A stretch of 64,000 nt of DNA from Promicromonospora sukumoe 327MFSha3.1 (GCF_000385135.1 NZ_ARQM01000011.1:496001-560000), one strand, 5' to 3'; positions 23,608-32,783 are shown, counted from the stretch's first letter. Program-made: numbers and translations. The notes: generated by a model from the letters alone, not told the origin.

Positions 23608-25364
23608 CCATCCCGCCCGCCGTGGCCACCGCCCGCGCCCTGATCGCCGACCTGGTCAGCCGGGGTGTGCGCGACGCCGTGCTCGCGCCCGGCTCGCGCA
23701 GCGCCCCGCTCGCGTACGCGCTCGCCGAGGCCGCCGACGCCGGGCACCTCACCCTGCACGTCCGGATCGACGAGCGGGACGCGGGGTTCCTCGCGCTCGG
23801 CCTGTCCAAGGGCGCGGAGGGTGCGCCGGTCGCCGTCGTCACCACCTCGGGGACGGCCGTCGCGAACCTGCACCCCGCGGTGCTGGAGGCCAACCACGCG
23901 GGCCTGCCGCTGATCCTGCTCACCGCCGACCGACCGCACGAGCTGCGCGGCACCGGCGCGTCGCAGACCACCGACCAGGTCGGCATCTTCGGCTCCGCGG
24001 TGCGGTACGCCGTGGACGTCCCCGCGCCCGTCGCCCCGGCCGGCGAGGACGACGCCGCGACGGCGCTGCGTGACCTGCGGAGCTTCGCCGGCCGCGCGGT
24101 CGCCGCCGCCCTCGGGTTCCGGTCCGGGCACCCCGGCCCGGTGCACCTCAACCTCGCGTTCCGGGACCCGCTGGCGCCGTCGGCCCCGCTGCCCGGCCTG
24201 CCCGCGGGGGGCGCCGAGGAGGGGCACCCGAAGCCGGACCCGCCGCTGGTCGTGCCCGCCGTGCACCAGCACCTCGGCTCGCCCGCGCTGCCCGGCGACC
24301 CGGAGCGCACGGTCGTGGTCGCGGGCGACGACGCCGGACCCGAGGCCCGGCAGCTCGCCGAGGCGCAGGGCTGGCCGCTGTTCGCCGAGCCGTCCTCGGG
24401 CGCGACGGGCGGGCCCAACGCGATCGCCGGCTACCGGATGCTGCTCGGCGCCGACGAGCTCGCCGACGGTGTCGAGCACGTGGTGGTGCTCGGCCGGCCC
24501 ACGCTCTCGCGCCCGGTGCAGCGGCTGCTGGGCCGCCCGTCGGTCGCGGTCACCGTGGTCGCGCCGGGCGCCGGCCCGTGGCCCGACGCCGCCCGCAACG
24601 CCGCCGTCGTGCTCCCGGGCCTCGCGCCCGTCTGGTTCGAGCCGGCCGAGCGGCGGACCACGCCGTTCCTGGAGCGCTGGCAGGCCGCCGGGGCCTCGGC
24701 CGCCCTCGTGCTCGACGAGGTGACCTGCGACGACGCCGTGCTCGGCGGCCCGACGGCGCTGTCGGTGGCGCGCGCCGTGGCCCGCGTGCTCGGCCCCGCC
24801 GACCTGCTCGTCGTCGGCTCGTCCAACCCCGTGCGCGACCTCGAGCTCGTGCTCGGCCTCGACGGCCCCGGCCCCGCCGTCCTCGCCAACCGCGGCCTGG
24901 CCGGCATCGACGGCACCGTCTCGACCGCGGTGGGGGTGGCCCTGGCCGCCGCGCGGCGCGGCCTGCGCACGCGCGCCCTGCTGGGCGACCTCACGTTCCT
25001 GCACGACGTCGGCGGCCTGCTCCGCGGACCCGACGAACCCCCGGTCGACCTGGAGATCGTCGTGGTGAACGACGACGGCGGGTCGATCTTCGCGACCCTG
25101 GAGCACGGCGCGCTGGCGTCGACGGGCGACGCCGCGAGCGCCACCTTCGAGCGGGTGTTCGGCACGCCGCACGGCGCGAACCTCGCGCAGCTGTGCGCGG
25201 GGTACGGGGTGGACCACCAGCTCGTCAAGGACGTGCCGACGCTGCGGCACGCGCTGCAGGCACCCAGCCACGGCGTCCAGGTGATCGAGGTGCGCGTCCC
25301 GCGCGCCGACCGACTCGCGGAGACCCGCGCCCTGGCCGAGCGGGTCCGCGCCGGCCTCGGCTGA
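23604..25364 (+). CDS. menD: SEPHCHC synthase MenD (thiamin-diphosphate enzyme)
   Basis: A 586-residue ThDP-dependent enzyme. It opens with SRGVRDAVLAPGSRSAPLAYAL; the conserved glutamate for ThDP activation should be around RIDERDAGF. The C-terminal cofactor region contains LLGDLTFLHDVGGL and EIVVVNDDGGSIF. MenD joins isochorismate (from MenF) with 2-oxoglutarate. ATG 23604 overlaps the menC stop by four bases. A perfect 29-base-arm hairpin follows the stop by six bases. No menH was found in the window. Confidence 0.97.
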   Translation: MTIPPAVATARALIADLVSRGVRDAVLAPGSRSAPLAYALAEAADAGHLTLHVRIDERDAGFLALGLSKGAEGAPVAVVTTSGTAVANLHPAVLEANHAGLPLILLTADRPHELRGTGASQTTDQVGIFGSAVRYAVDVPAPVAPAGEDDAATALRDLRSFAGRAVAAALGFRSGHPGPVHLNLAFRDPLAPSAPLPGLPAGGAEEGHPKPDPPLVVPAVHQHLGSPALPGDPERTVVVAGDDAGPEARQLAEAQGWPLFAEPSSGATGGPNAIAGYRMLLGADELADGVEHVVVLGRPTLSRPVQRLLGRPSVAVTVVAPGAGPWPDAARNAAVVLPGLAPVWFEPAERRTTPFLERWQAAGASAALVLDEVTCDDAVLGGPTALSVARAVARVLGPADLLVVGSSNPVRDLELVLGLDGPGPAVLANRGLAGIDGTVSTAVGVALAAARRGLRTRALLGDLTFLHDVGGLLRGPDEPPVDLEIVVVNDDGGSIFATLEHGALASTGDAASATFERVFGTPHGANLAQLCAGYGVDHQLVKDVPTLRHALQAPSHGVQVIEVRVPRADRLAETRALAERVRAGLG

Positions 25365-25370
25365 GTGCGT

Positions 25371-25436
25371 GACTTCGGTCGGTTGCACTGAGACCGGTCG
25401 CACGTTGGACCGGTCTCAGTGCAACCGACCGAAGTC
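25371..25436. terminator. Perfect 29-base-arm hairpin after menD
   Basis: The left arm 25371-25399 begins GACTTCGGTCGG and ends GAGACCGGTC; the right arm 25408-25436 is its exact complement, with an 8-base loop. No T-run follows. It shares the core TGCA-nn-GAGA-n-CGGTC with the hairpin at 33618-33687. A termination or processing role is possible. Confidence 0.65.
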
Positions 25437-25547
25437 GGATGACCTGCACTCAGCGCGGTCTCGGGATGTGCAGGGAACTCACAGATTCGTTTAAGCGTGG
25501 GACAAGGAACGGGGTGTCAACTAGTTCTGACTTCAAGGAGGGTCACG

Positions 25548-27404
25548 ATGACCGACCAGAACAGCACCACGCCGCAGCCGGAGCAGCAGCCGTCCGGTAC
25601 GCAGCCCACCGAGCAGCTGCCGGTCGCCGGTTCGGCTCCCGTCCCGAACGCGGGCGCCGAGCAGTCCGCGACCCTCGCGCAGTCGACTGCTCCCGTACCG
25701 ACGCCGCCCCACGGCGCGACGCCGCAGGACGCGCAGCCCGACGCCGCGCAGCCGCAGGGCGCGCAGCCCACCCCGGCCCCGGCTCCCGTACCGAGCCCGG
25801 CCCCGGCCCCCGCGCCGGGCGTCACGCCCGCCCAGGCCGCCCGCGCCCAGCACACCCCGCAGGACCCCGCCGCGCAGCACCAGCCCGCGCAGCCCCAGGC
25901 CCCGCAGCACCACGCGCCGCAGCACGAGGCCGCCCAGCACCAGACGGTGCAGCTCCCGGCCGCGCAGCACCAGGCGCAGCCCCAGCACCCGGCGCAGCCC
26001 CAGCACCCGGCCCAGCCCCAGCCCCACGCCCAGCAGCACCACACCACCCCGCTGCAGACCGTGACCCCTGGCGCGGGCCCGGGCCCGTCCCCGGCCTACG
26101 TCAACCCGTACTCGGCCCCCGCGACGGTCGCGGCCGAGCCCAAGCCCCGGAACCGCACCTGGGTCCCCGTGGTCGCCGCCGCCGCGGCCGCCGCGGTGCT
26201 GGCCAGCGCGGGCACGGCGGGCCTGATCACGCTCACCGGCGGTGCGGACAACGGCGCCTCCCTCGCGGACGTCGGCCAGTCGAACAGCCAGACCGTCCCC
26301 GTGAAGAGCTCCACGGTGGAGAACCCGGACTGGACGGCGGTCACCTCTGCCGTCGAGCAGTCCGTGGTGTCCATCCAGGTGCAGACTCAGGCGGGCGGCG
26401 CGGAGGGTTCCGGCGTCGTGCTGGACACCCAGGGCCGCATCCTGACCAACAACCACGTGGTCTCCGGGGCACAGACCGTGCAGGTCACGCTCAGCGACGG
26501 CAGCGTGTACGAGGCCAAGATCGTCGGCACCGACCCGACCACCGACCTCGCCGTCGTCCAGCTCACCGACCCGCCGTCGGACCTCAAGCCGGCCAAGTTC
26601 GCCGACTCGGACAACGTCGTGGTGGGCGAGCCCGTGATGGCGCTCGGCAACCCGCTGGGCCTGGCGAACACCGCCACGACCGGCATCGTGTCCGCCCTGG
26701 ACCGCCCGGTCACGGCCAGCGCCGAGGACGGGTCCGACCAGGTGGTCACCAACGCGATCCAGATCGACGCCGCGGTCAACCCGGGCAACTCGGGTGGTCC
26801 GCTGTTCAACGCGTCGGGCGAGGTCATCGGCATCACGTCCTCGATCGCCACGCTGTCGAGCGGTGGCGGCGGGACGTCCAGCAGCTCCGGCTCGATCGGC
26901 CTGGGCTTCGCGATCCCGGGCAACCTGGCGTCGCAGATCGGTGACCAGCTCAAGGAGAACGGCACCGCCCAGCATGCCTTCCTCGGTGTCTCGATGTCCG
27001 ACGCGACCGCGACGGCGGACGGGGTCACCCGGCGCGGCGCGGGCGTCGAGGACGTCGTCGCCGACTCGCCGGCCGGCAAGGCCGGTATCAAGCAGGGCGA
27101 CGTGATCGTCGCGATCGATGGGTCGGCGGTCAACAGCCCGGAGTCGCTCACGGCGTTCGTCCGCGAGAAGGAGGCTGGTGCCAAGTCGGTGCTGACCGTG
27201 GTCCGCGACGGCAAGACGCAGGAGATCACCGTCACGCTCGCGGTCAAGGACGAGGCGGCCAGCTCCTCGCAGGACCAGCAGCAGGGCCAGCAGGGCCAGC
27301 TGCCCGGCCAGGGCCAGCAGGACGGCTCGGGCTCGGGTTCGGACCAGACCAACCCGAACAACATCCCGGACTGGCTGCAGCAGTTCTTCGACAACCAGGG
27401 CTGA
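25548..27404 (+). CDS. HtrA/DegP-like membrane-anchored serine protease with PDZ domain
   Basis: A 618-residue protein. Residues 1-~200 are a cytoplasmic Gln/Pro/Ala-rich tail built from degenerate repeats (PQHPAQPQHPAQPQ). A transmembrane anchor covers ~205-228. The trypsin-like domain carries the triad His303 (NNHVVSG), Asp333 (TTDLAVVQL) and Ser415 (NPGNSGGPL). A PDZ domain lies at ~480-580 (AFLGVSM, DSPAGKAGIKQGDVIVAIDG), and the C-terminus is again Gln-rich. The active site faces outside, fitting envelope protein quality control. CAAGGAGGG precedes ATG 25548; the upstream in-frame codons are ignored. A strong terminator follows at 27446. Confidence 0.93.
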   Translation: MTDQNSTTPQPEQQPSGTQPTEQLPVAGSAPVPNAGAEQSATLAQSTAPVPTPPHGATPQDAQPDAAQPQGAQPTPAPAPVPSPAPAPAPGVTPAQAARAQHTPQDPAAQHQPAQPQAPQHHAPQHEAAQHQTVQLPAAQHQAQPQHPAQPQHPAQPQPHAQQHHTTPLQTVTPGAGPGPSPAYVNPYSAPATVAAEPKPRNRTWVPVVAAAAAAAVLASAGTAGLITLTGGADNGASLADVGQSNSQTVPVKSSTVENPDWTAVTSAVEQSVVSIQVQTQAGGAEGSGVVLDTQGRILTNNHVVSGAQTVQVTLSDGSVYEAKIVGTDPTTDLAVVQLTDPPSDLKPAKFADSDNVVVGEPVMALGNPLGLANTATTGIVSALDRPVTASAEDGSDQVVTNAIQIDAAVNPGNSGGPLFNASGEVIGITSSIATLSSGGGGTSSSSGSIGLGFAIPGNLASQIGDQLKENGTAQHAFLGVSMSDATATADGVTRRGAGVEDVVADSPAGKAGIKQGDVIVAIDGSAVNSPESLTAFVREKEAGAKSVLTVVRDGKTQEITVTLAVKDEAASSSQDQQQGQQGQLPGQGQQDGSGSGSDQTNPNNIPDWLQQFFDNQG

Positions 27405-27445
27405 CCCTCGCCATCCCCTCGGGGAGCACCCTGGCCGGAGAGCAG

Positions 27446-27490
27446 CGGGGCGGGGCAGGACGCGGAACGGCGTCCTGCCCCGCCCCGTTT
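27446..27490 (+). terminator. Rho-independent terminator after the HtrA-like gene
   Basis: Perfect 18 bp stem: CGGGGCGGGGCAGGACGC (27446-27463), 6-base loop, complement (27470-27487), then TTT. Confidence 0.9.
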
Positions 27491-27567
27491 CCATGCCACG
27501 GATCGCGGCCGACGTCGTATTCGCGTTCGGCGGGTGAACTTGGCCCGGCCGGACTACTTTGGTCCGC

Positions 27568-28113
27568 GTGTCTGGGACGTACACCGTGGTCAGGACGCTC
27601 GGCCGGTCGGATGCCGCGCACGAGATCCTCGAGGAGCTGCCGGAATGGTTCGGCATCGACAGGTTCACGCACGAGTACGTCGACGCCGCGGCGAGGTTCC
27701 CCAACTACGTGGCGGTCGCGGAACCCGAGTCCCGTGAGCCCGGGACGTCCCCCGCGGACGCCGCCACACCGCCGTCGTCCCGGGCCGACGGCGGAGCCAT
27801 CCCGGCCGACGACGTGCTGGGCGTGCTGCTCCTGGACCAGCGCTACCCGACGTCGGCCGAGGTGCACCTGCTCGCGGTGCGCCGCAAGCACCACCGGGCC
27901 GGCATCGGGCGCACCCTCATGGCGCGGGTCGAGGACGACCTCCGCGCCCAGGGCGTGCGGCTGCTGAGCGTGAAGACGCTGGGGCCGTCGGCGTACGACC
28001 CGGGGTTCGACCAGACCCGGGCCTTCTACAGCGCCTGCGGCTTCCACCCGGTCGAGGAGTTCCCCGACCTGTGGGCCGACGAACCCTGCCTGCTGATGGT
28101 CAAGGCCCTCTGA
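27568..28113 (+). CDS. GNAT-family N-acetyltransferase
   Basis: A 181-residue acetyltransferase. The acetyl-CoA pyrophosphate-binding loop is RRKHHRAGIGRTLM (motif A, R-x-x-G-x-G/A), preceded by the strand SAEVHLLAV and followed by the motif B segment TRAFYSACGFHPVEE. A Ser/Pro/Asp-rich insert (about residues 55-85) splits the N-terminal sheet. Substrate unknown. GTG 27568 is chosen; the in-frame TTG 27559 upstream is less likely. Its 3' end forms part of a perfect hairpin shared with the convergent tetR. Confidence 0.88.
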   Translation: MSGTYTVVRTLGRSDAAHEILEELPEWFGIDRFTHEYVDAAARFPNYVAVAEPESREPGTSPADAATPPSSRADGGAIPADDVLGVLLLDQRYPTSAEVHLLAVRRKHHRAGIGRTLMARVEDDLRAQGVRLLSVKTLGPSAYDPGFDQTRAFYSACGFHPVEEFPDLWADEPCLLMVKAL

Positions 28114-28136
28114 GCCCCGGCCGGGCTCAGAGGGCC
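28104..28136. terminator. Bidirectional hairpin at the GNAT/tetR convergence
   Basis: GGCCCTCTGAGCCC (28104-28117) and its perfect complement (28123-28136) enclose a 5-base loop. The left arm includes the last codons and stop of the GNAT gene. No T-run on either side. Confidence 0.7.
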
Positions 28137-28144
28137 GGCGAGGC

Positions 28145-28774
28145 TCAGGCCTTGGCGGGTGCCCCGAACAGGGCCTCCGCGGCGCCCGGCACCACGGCGG
28201 CGACGACGCCGCCCAGGCTGCGCTCGAGGTAGCCGACCAGCTCGTCGTCGGCCAGGTCGGAGTTGATGCCGCCGTCGACCAGGGCCTGCTCCGCGAGGGC
28301 CACCCAGGAGCGGACCGCGATGCGCAGGAGCTCGGTCTCCTCCACGCCCAGCTCCAGGAGCACGGCCATCGCGCGCTCGGTCTGCTGGCGCCGCGCGTCC
28401 TCGATCACGGCCCGCACCTCCTCGTCGCCGCTGGCCGCGCCGCGCACGAGCGAGTAGAAGGTGGGCCCGTGCTCCCGGACGTACGCGACGAGCTGGCTCA
28501 GCGTGTTGGCCAGGCGCTCGGCGGGCGGGAGCTCGGGCTGGGGTTCCGAGGCGTGGAGCATCGAGTCGCGCGCGCGGCGCACGATCTCGTGGTGCAGGCC
28601 GTTCTTGGAGCCGAAGTAGTAGTACACGAGCCCCGTCGAGACACCGGCCTCGGCGGCGATCTCCTCGACGGTCACCTCGGCCAACGGGCGGTCCGCAAGA
28701 GTCGCGACACCCAGTGCGACGAGCTGGTTGCGGCGTTCCTCCGGACGGAGTCGCGTGCGTCGGGCTGTTGCCAT
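28145..28774 (-). CDS. TetR-family transcriptional regulator
   Basis: A 209-residue TetR regulator. The helix-turn-helix lies within residues ~12-56 (PLAEVTVEEIAAEAGVSTGLVYYYFGSKNGLHHEIV), with an all-helical ligand domain after it. It is divergent from the DUF6230/DUF6114 pair, an arrangement I associate with this gene pair in streptomycetes, and the shared 128-base region holds a palindrome over a plausible promoter. It probably represses that pair. Ligand unknown. Confidence 0.9.
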   Translation of the reverse strand: MATARRTRLRPEERRNQLVALGVATLADRPLAEVTVEEIAAEAGVSTGLVYYYFGSKNGLHHEIVRRARDSMLHASEPQPELPPAERLANTLSQLVAYVREHGPTFYSLVRGAASGDEEVRAVIEDARRQQTERAMAVLLELGVEETELLRIAVRSWVALAEQALVDGGINSDLADDELVGYLERSLGGVVAAVVPGAAEALFGAPAKA

Positions 28775-28815
28775 GCGTCGAGCATATCCGGCATGCTTTG
28801 CGCCGCCGTCAGCCG

Positions 28816-28850
28816 GTCAATTGACGCTGAGTCAGTAGACGCGCTACCGT
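28816..28850 (+). promoter_or_regulatory. Promoter and overlapping operator of the DUF6230/DUF6114 operon
   Basis: A -35 TTGACG (28821-28826) and a -10 TACCGT (28845-28850) are 18 bases apart, placing the start ~45 bases before ATG 28903. The -35 is embedded in the perfect palindrome GTCAATTGAC (28816-28825) and in TGAC-GCTGA-GTCA (28822-28834), as expected for repression by the divergent TetR. Confidence 0.55.
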
Positions 28851-28902
28851 CGCGGCGGGACGACGATGCCGTCGCCCTCACATTGGCACAAGGGGAAAAC
28901 CA

Positions 28903-29496
28903 ATGAAGCTCAGCAAGCTCACGGGGACGCGTAAGGGCCGCGTGGCTCTCGCCGTCATCCCGGTCACCGTTGCCGCCAGCATCCTGCTGGGCGGGGTCGC
29001 GCAGGGCGCCGTGCCCGTCTCGTTCGCCATCTCCGGCAGCCAGTTCAAGATCGGCGCCGACAAGCTCGAGGGTGTGGGCTTCTCGCAGTACGCCGGCGTC
29101 GCGACTGCCTCGGACGGCACGCAGCACCCGGCCGCCATCGCGAACATCAAGGACGCGAAGCTCTTCAACCTCTGCCAGTCGGTCGTGCAGGACACGCCGC
29201 TCGGCAAGGTCGGCCTGCTGATCTCCGCGGGCACCGGCGACGAGCCCGCGAAGGCCACCGACCTGCAGATCGGCATGAACGACCTGTCGGGTACCGCGAT
29301 CTTCAAGAACATCCGCATCGGTGTGGACGCCTCGACGGTCAACACGACCAAGAAGGGCGACGCCGGCGACTTCGCCATGGACTCCGACTCGATCGACATC
29401 GACGGTCTCCAGCAGGTCTCGTGGAGCACGCAGGCCGCCGTCTTCCAGCTGACGGACCTCAGCCTCAAGATCACGGACGGCACCGAGTGCTTCTGA
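28903..29496 (+). CDS. DUF6230 secreted/surface protein
   Basis: A 197-residue protein with a basic N-terminus and a hydrophobic stretch at residues 14-35 (VALAVIPVTVAASILLGGVA) that serves as a signal or anchor. The rest is predicted beta-rich, with DUF6230 segments such as VSFAISGSQFKIGADKL and the ending LKITDGTECF. Homologues were once annotated as cholesterol esterase, but no serine-hydrolase motif is visible here. CAAGGGG precedes ATG 28903. The DUF6114 gene starts inside its last codons, so the two are coupled. Confidence 0.82.
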   Translation: MKLSKLTGTRKGRVALAVIPVTVAASILLGGVAQGAVPVSFAISGSQFKIGADKLEGVGFSQYAGVATASDGTQHPAAIANIKDAKLFNLCQSVVQDTPLGKVGLLISAGTGDEPAKATDLQIGMNDLSGTAIFKNIRIGVDASTVNTTKKGDAGDFAMDSDSIDIDGLQQVSWSTQAAVFQLTDLSLKITDGTECF

Positions 29497-31196
29497 GTCC
29501 GGGTGACGGCCCGGCGGACGCCGGCCGCCCCGGACTTCGCGCGAGGTTCGCTCGATGGCGCGAGGACTTCGGTCCCTGGCGCTCGCAGCGGCCGTTCGTC
29601 GGGGGTGTGCTGGTAGTTCTCGCGGGCTTGGAGATGCTCCTGTCCGGCCCCATCAAGCTGGACCAGCTCGGCATGAACATCGTGCTGCAGTTCGGGGTCG
29701 AGGGCGCGCAGGCGACGATCCTGCCGCTCGCGCTCGTGCTGCTCGGGATCCTGGTGATCGCCCAGCCGGTGCACCGGATCTTCTACGGCGTGATCTCGCT
29801 GGCGATCTCCGTCTACTCGATCGCGGGCGTGAACCTCGGCGGCTGGGTCGTCGGGTTCCTGCTCGGCGTCGTCGGCGGCATCATCGTCGTGTCCTGGGCG
29901 CCCGAGGAGGAGTCCGGCACCGCGGAGGAGTCCGGCAAGGCGGAGGAGCCCGACGCCGCTGCGGCCCCCGAGGCCGCGGCCCCGCCGGCCGCGGCTGCGG
30001 CGATGGACGACGCGGCGCGGGCGGACGACGCGGCCCCGGACGCGAAGGCCGAGACGCCTGAGCCGGCCGCCGACACCCCGGAGCCGGACGACGCCCCGTC
30101 GTCCGCCCCCGGGACCGCGGCCGACACCGAGGCGATCCCCAAGGCGGAGTCGCTCAGCGGCGCGCTGCGCGCCCTCTCGCAGAAGTCCGCGGCCGTGGTC
30201 GTGGCGGGCGCGATGGCGGTCGGCGGCATGAGCCTGCCGGCCTCGGCGTCGGGCGCGGAGGCCAAGCAGGACGACTCGTTCTGGTGCGTGGTCTTCGGGG
30301 CGTGCGACGAGGGGGACGCCGAGCCGTCCGCCTCGCCCACGCCGTCGCCCAGCGCCTCCGAGACGGCTGGCGAGGACGAGGACCCTGTCGGGGACGCGGT
30401 CGACGACGTCACCGGCGGCGGGTCCGACCCGGCCGACGGCTCGGGCTCGAGCTCGGACGGCAAGGACGACGACGGCGGCAAGGCCGCGGGGGACGAGGGC
30501 GACGAGCCCGAGTGCCAGGAGCCCACGCAGGACGGCGAGGTCCCCGCGGACGCCGCCGACGAGGCGCCGAGCGACCCGTGCGGCGAGATCGACCCGCAGG
30601 CGACGATCGAGGAGGCCCTGCACACCGAGCTGGGCACCTGCGTGAAGGTGACCTTCGGCGGCAAGTACGACCTCAACGTCGACCTGCCGGGCCAGTGCGG
30701 CGCCAAGGAGGACGGCTCCGTCTTCTCGCTCCCCGCCGACCTGGAGAGCCGCGACCTGACCATCCCGCTCACCGGCATCAACGGGATCGGCCTGGCGAAC
30801 GTGCCGGTCAAGAACGACGGAACGCGGCGCGACGCCATCAAGATCTCGGCCGACAAGGTGGTCGTCGACGGCTTCTGGCTGAAGTCGTACGCCTACGACA
30901 AGGGCACGGTCGCCGGTACGGACACCCGGGCGAACTTCGTGTCGCTCGAGGGCGACGCGCACATGTACGTGTCGTCGATCCACGCCAACCTGCCCGACGG
31001 CCAGGACCTCCTGGAGGTCGCGACCAAGGTGCTCGAGGGCGCCTCGCTCATCGAGATCCTGCTGACGGCCACGGACGCGCGGATGGGCTTCATCGGCGCG
31101 ACGTCCGACCGGCAGGTGTGGGACCACTTCCGCGAGCAGGTCTGGGGCGACCCGGCCCGCCCGATCGGCAAGGGCCCCACGGCGGGCACCCCCTGA
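29487..31196 (+). CDS. DUF6114 membrane protein fused to a six-cysteine exported region
   Basis: A 569-residue protein. Residues ~15-130 hold a conserved Arg/Trp-rich start (WREDFGPWRSQRPFVGGVL) and four transmembrane helices of DUF6114. A long Ala/Glu/Asp/Pro linker (~130-220) follows. A second hydrophobic segment then resembles an internal signal peptide (SAAVVVAGAMAVGGMSLPASASGA). The remaining ~310 residues are acidic at first, contain six cysteines, and end in a globular-looking region (VVVDGFWLKSYAYD, NFVSLEGDAHMYVSSIHANL). DUF6114 alone is ~130-200 residues in the members I know, so this is a fusion. GTG 29487 overlaps the DUF6230 stop. Function unknown. Confidence 0.75.
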   Translation: MLLSPGDGPADAGRPGLRARFARWREDFGPWRSQRPFVGGVLVVLAGLEMLLSGPIKLDQLGMNIVLQFGVEGAQATILPLALVLLGILVIAQPVHRIFYGVISLAISVYSIAGVNLGGWVVGFLLGVVGGIIVVSWAPEEESGTAEESGKAEEPDAAAAPEAAAPPAAAAAMDDAARADDAAPDAKAETPEPAADTPEPDDAPSSAPGTAADTEAIPKAESLSGALRALSQKSAAVVVAGAMAVGGMSLPASASGAEAKQDDSFWCVVFGACDEGDAEPSASPTPSPSASETAGEDEDPVGDAVDDVTGGGSDPADGSGSSSDGKDDDGGKAAGDEGDEPECQEPTQDGEVPADAADEAPSDPCGEIDPQATIEEALHTELGTCVKVTFGGKYDLNVDLPGQCGAKEDGSVFSLPADLESRDLTIPLTGINGIGLANVPVKNDGTRRDAIKISADKVVVDGFWLKSYAYDKGTVAGTDTRANFVSLEGDAHMYVSSIHANLPDGQDLLEVATKVLEGASLIEILLTATDARMGFIGATSDRQVWDHFREQVWGDPARPIGKGPTAGTP

Positions 31197-31218
31197 CCGT
31201 TCGCTGGTCGAGCGTTCT

Positions 31219-31266
31219 CGCTGGTCGAGCTTGTCGAGACCCAGGTCTCGACAAGCTCGACCAGCG
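31219..31266. repeat. GGTCGAGCTTGTCGAGACC-family inverted repeat, copy 2
   Basis: Perfect 23-base arms (31219-31241 and 31244-31266) with a 2-base loop. The core is identical to 21356-21401. An extra half copy, GCTGGTCGAG, lies just upstream at 31203-31212. Located between the convergent DUF6114 and menF genes. Confidence 0.85.
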
Positions 31267-31271
31267 GTTGG

Positions 31272-32726
31272 TCAGGACACCGCGCCCAGGGCGTAGCGCA
31301 TCGGCTCCAGCTTGGCCTCGGACTCGGCCAGCTCGGCCTGCGGGTCCGACGCCGCGACGATGCCGCAGCCCGCGAACAGCCGGATGTGCCGCGGGTCGGT
31401 CGCGGAGATCTCCGCCGACCGCAGGGCGATGCCCCACTCGCCGTCGCCGTCCGCCCCGACCCAGCCCACCGGGCCCGCGTACCGGGCGCGGTCCAGCCCC
31501 TCGATCTCGCGGATCAGGCTGCGTGCGGCGGTCGTCGGCGTGCCGCACACGGCGGCGCTCGGGTGCAGCGCCGCGGCCAGCGACAGGGACGACGGAGCCC
31601 GCCCGCCCCGCTGGTCGGTCAGCACGCCGGTCACGTCGGTGGCGAGGTGCATGACGTTCGGCAGGTGCAGCACGAACGGCGCCTCGGGCACGTTCATCGA
31701 CGAGCAGTAGGGCTCCAGGGCGGCGGCCACGGAGCGCACCGCGAACTCGTGCTCCTCGAGGTCCTTGGAGGACCGGGCGAGCTGGGCCGCGCGCAGCAGG
31801 TCGGCGTCGTCGGCGTCCGCCACGCCGTGCTCGCGGCGGATCGTGCCGGCCAGCACGCGGGAGGCCACGAGGCCCTTCTCGCTGCGCACCAGCAGCTCCG
31901 GGGTGGCGCCCACCATGCCGTCCACGCTGAAGGCCCAGCAGGCGTCGTACGCGGACGCCAGGCGGCCCAGCAGGTGCCGGGTGTCCAGCGGGTGCTCGGC
32001 GGTCGCCACGACGTCGCGGGCGAGCACCACCTTCTCCAGCTCGCCGGTCTGGATCCGGGCGATGCCCTCGGCCACCACGGCGGGCCAGTCCGCCGCGGCG
32101 ACGGCGCCGTCGGCCAGCGTCACGCGGCCGGGCTCGGTGACCGGCTGCTGCGGGTAGGCGGACAGCAGGTCCTCGCCGACGGGCGCGGACCGGTCGCCCA
32201 CCAGGGAGATCGTGGTCATCCAGGTGCGTTCGCCCCGCCGTCCGACGACGACGCGCGGCACGATCAACACGCCGCTCGCCCGCGCGGGGTCCTCGGCCTC
32301 GTCCCCGGGGGAGACGTCGTCGAACGCGAAGCTGCCGAACGCGACCAGCCCGCTGCCGGGCAGGTTCACGTCGTCGTGCACCACGGCGTTGTCGAGCACC
32401 TGGCGCCACGCCTCGTCGGCGTCGGCGAACCGGCCGGGGCCGAAGGTCTCGAACCGCAGCGCCTCGCCCCAGCCCACGAGCCCGTCGCCGTGCCGTACCC
32501 AGGCCAGCGCGTTGGTGTCGGGGAGCCGGTCGACGAGCGCCGTCGGCGTGCCGGGCAGGTCGTGCGTCGCCACGGTCCGCACCACGAGCTGCGGGCCGTG
32601 CGGAGCGCCGGGCGGCGCCTCGTCGGACGTGGTCGGCGCCTCGGCCGGCCAGGAGTCGTACACGCTGATGCCGGAGGGGGAGCCGGTGGGTGTGCCGGGA
32701 GTGCCGCCGGAAGGTGAAGCGATCAT
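31272..32726 (-). CDS. menF: Isochorismate synthase MenF
   Basis: A 484-residue chorismate-utilising enzyme. The conserved C-terminal catalytic domain includes ELEKVVLARDV, GATPELLVRSEKG, ASRVLAGTIRR, SSKDLEEHEFAV, LHPSAAVCGTPT and a final FAGCGIV segment with metal-binding glutamates. It converts chorismate to isochorismate, the entry step of menaquinone synthesis; a siderophore or salicylate role is less likely because every other men gene is nearby. ATG 32726 is chosen without a strong ribosome site. It is divergent from menG across 176 bases containing a long hairpin. Confidence 0.93.
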   Translation of the reverse strand: MIASPSGGTPGTPTGSPSGISVYDSWPAEAPTTSDEAPPGAPHGPQLVVRTVATHDLPGTPTALVDRLPDTNALAWVRHGDGLVGWGEALRFETFGPGRFADADEAWRQVLDNAVVHDDVNLPGSGLVAFGSFAFDDVSPGDEAEDPARASGVLIVPRVVVGRRGERTWMTTISLVGDRSAPVGEDLLSAYPQQPVTEPGRVTLADGAVAAADWPAVVAEGIARIQTGELEKVVLARDVVATAEHPLDTRHLLGRLASAYDACWAFSVDGMVGATPELLVRSEKGLVASRVLAGTIRREHGVADADDADLLRAAQLARSSKDLEEHEFAVRSVAAALEPYCSSMNVPEAPFVLHLPNVMHLATDVTGVLTDQRGGRAPSSLSLAAALHPSAAVCGTPTTAARSLIREIEGLDRARYAGPVGWVGADGDGEWGIALRSAEISATDPRHIRLFAGCGIVAASDPQAELAESEAKLEPMRYALGAVS

Positions 32727-32783
32727 CGCTTTCAGGATAAGCGCGCGGGCCCCGAGTGCTTGCCGCTGGTAAGGGAGGTCACA

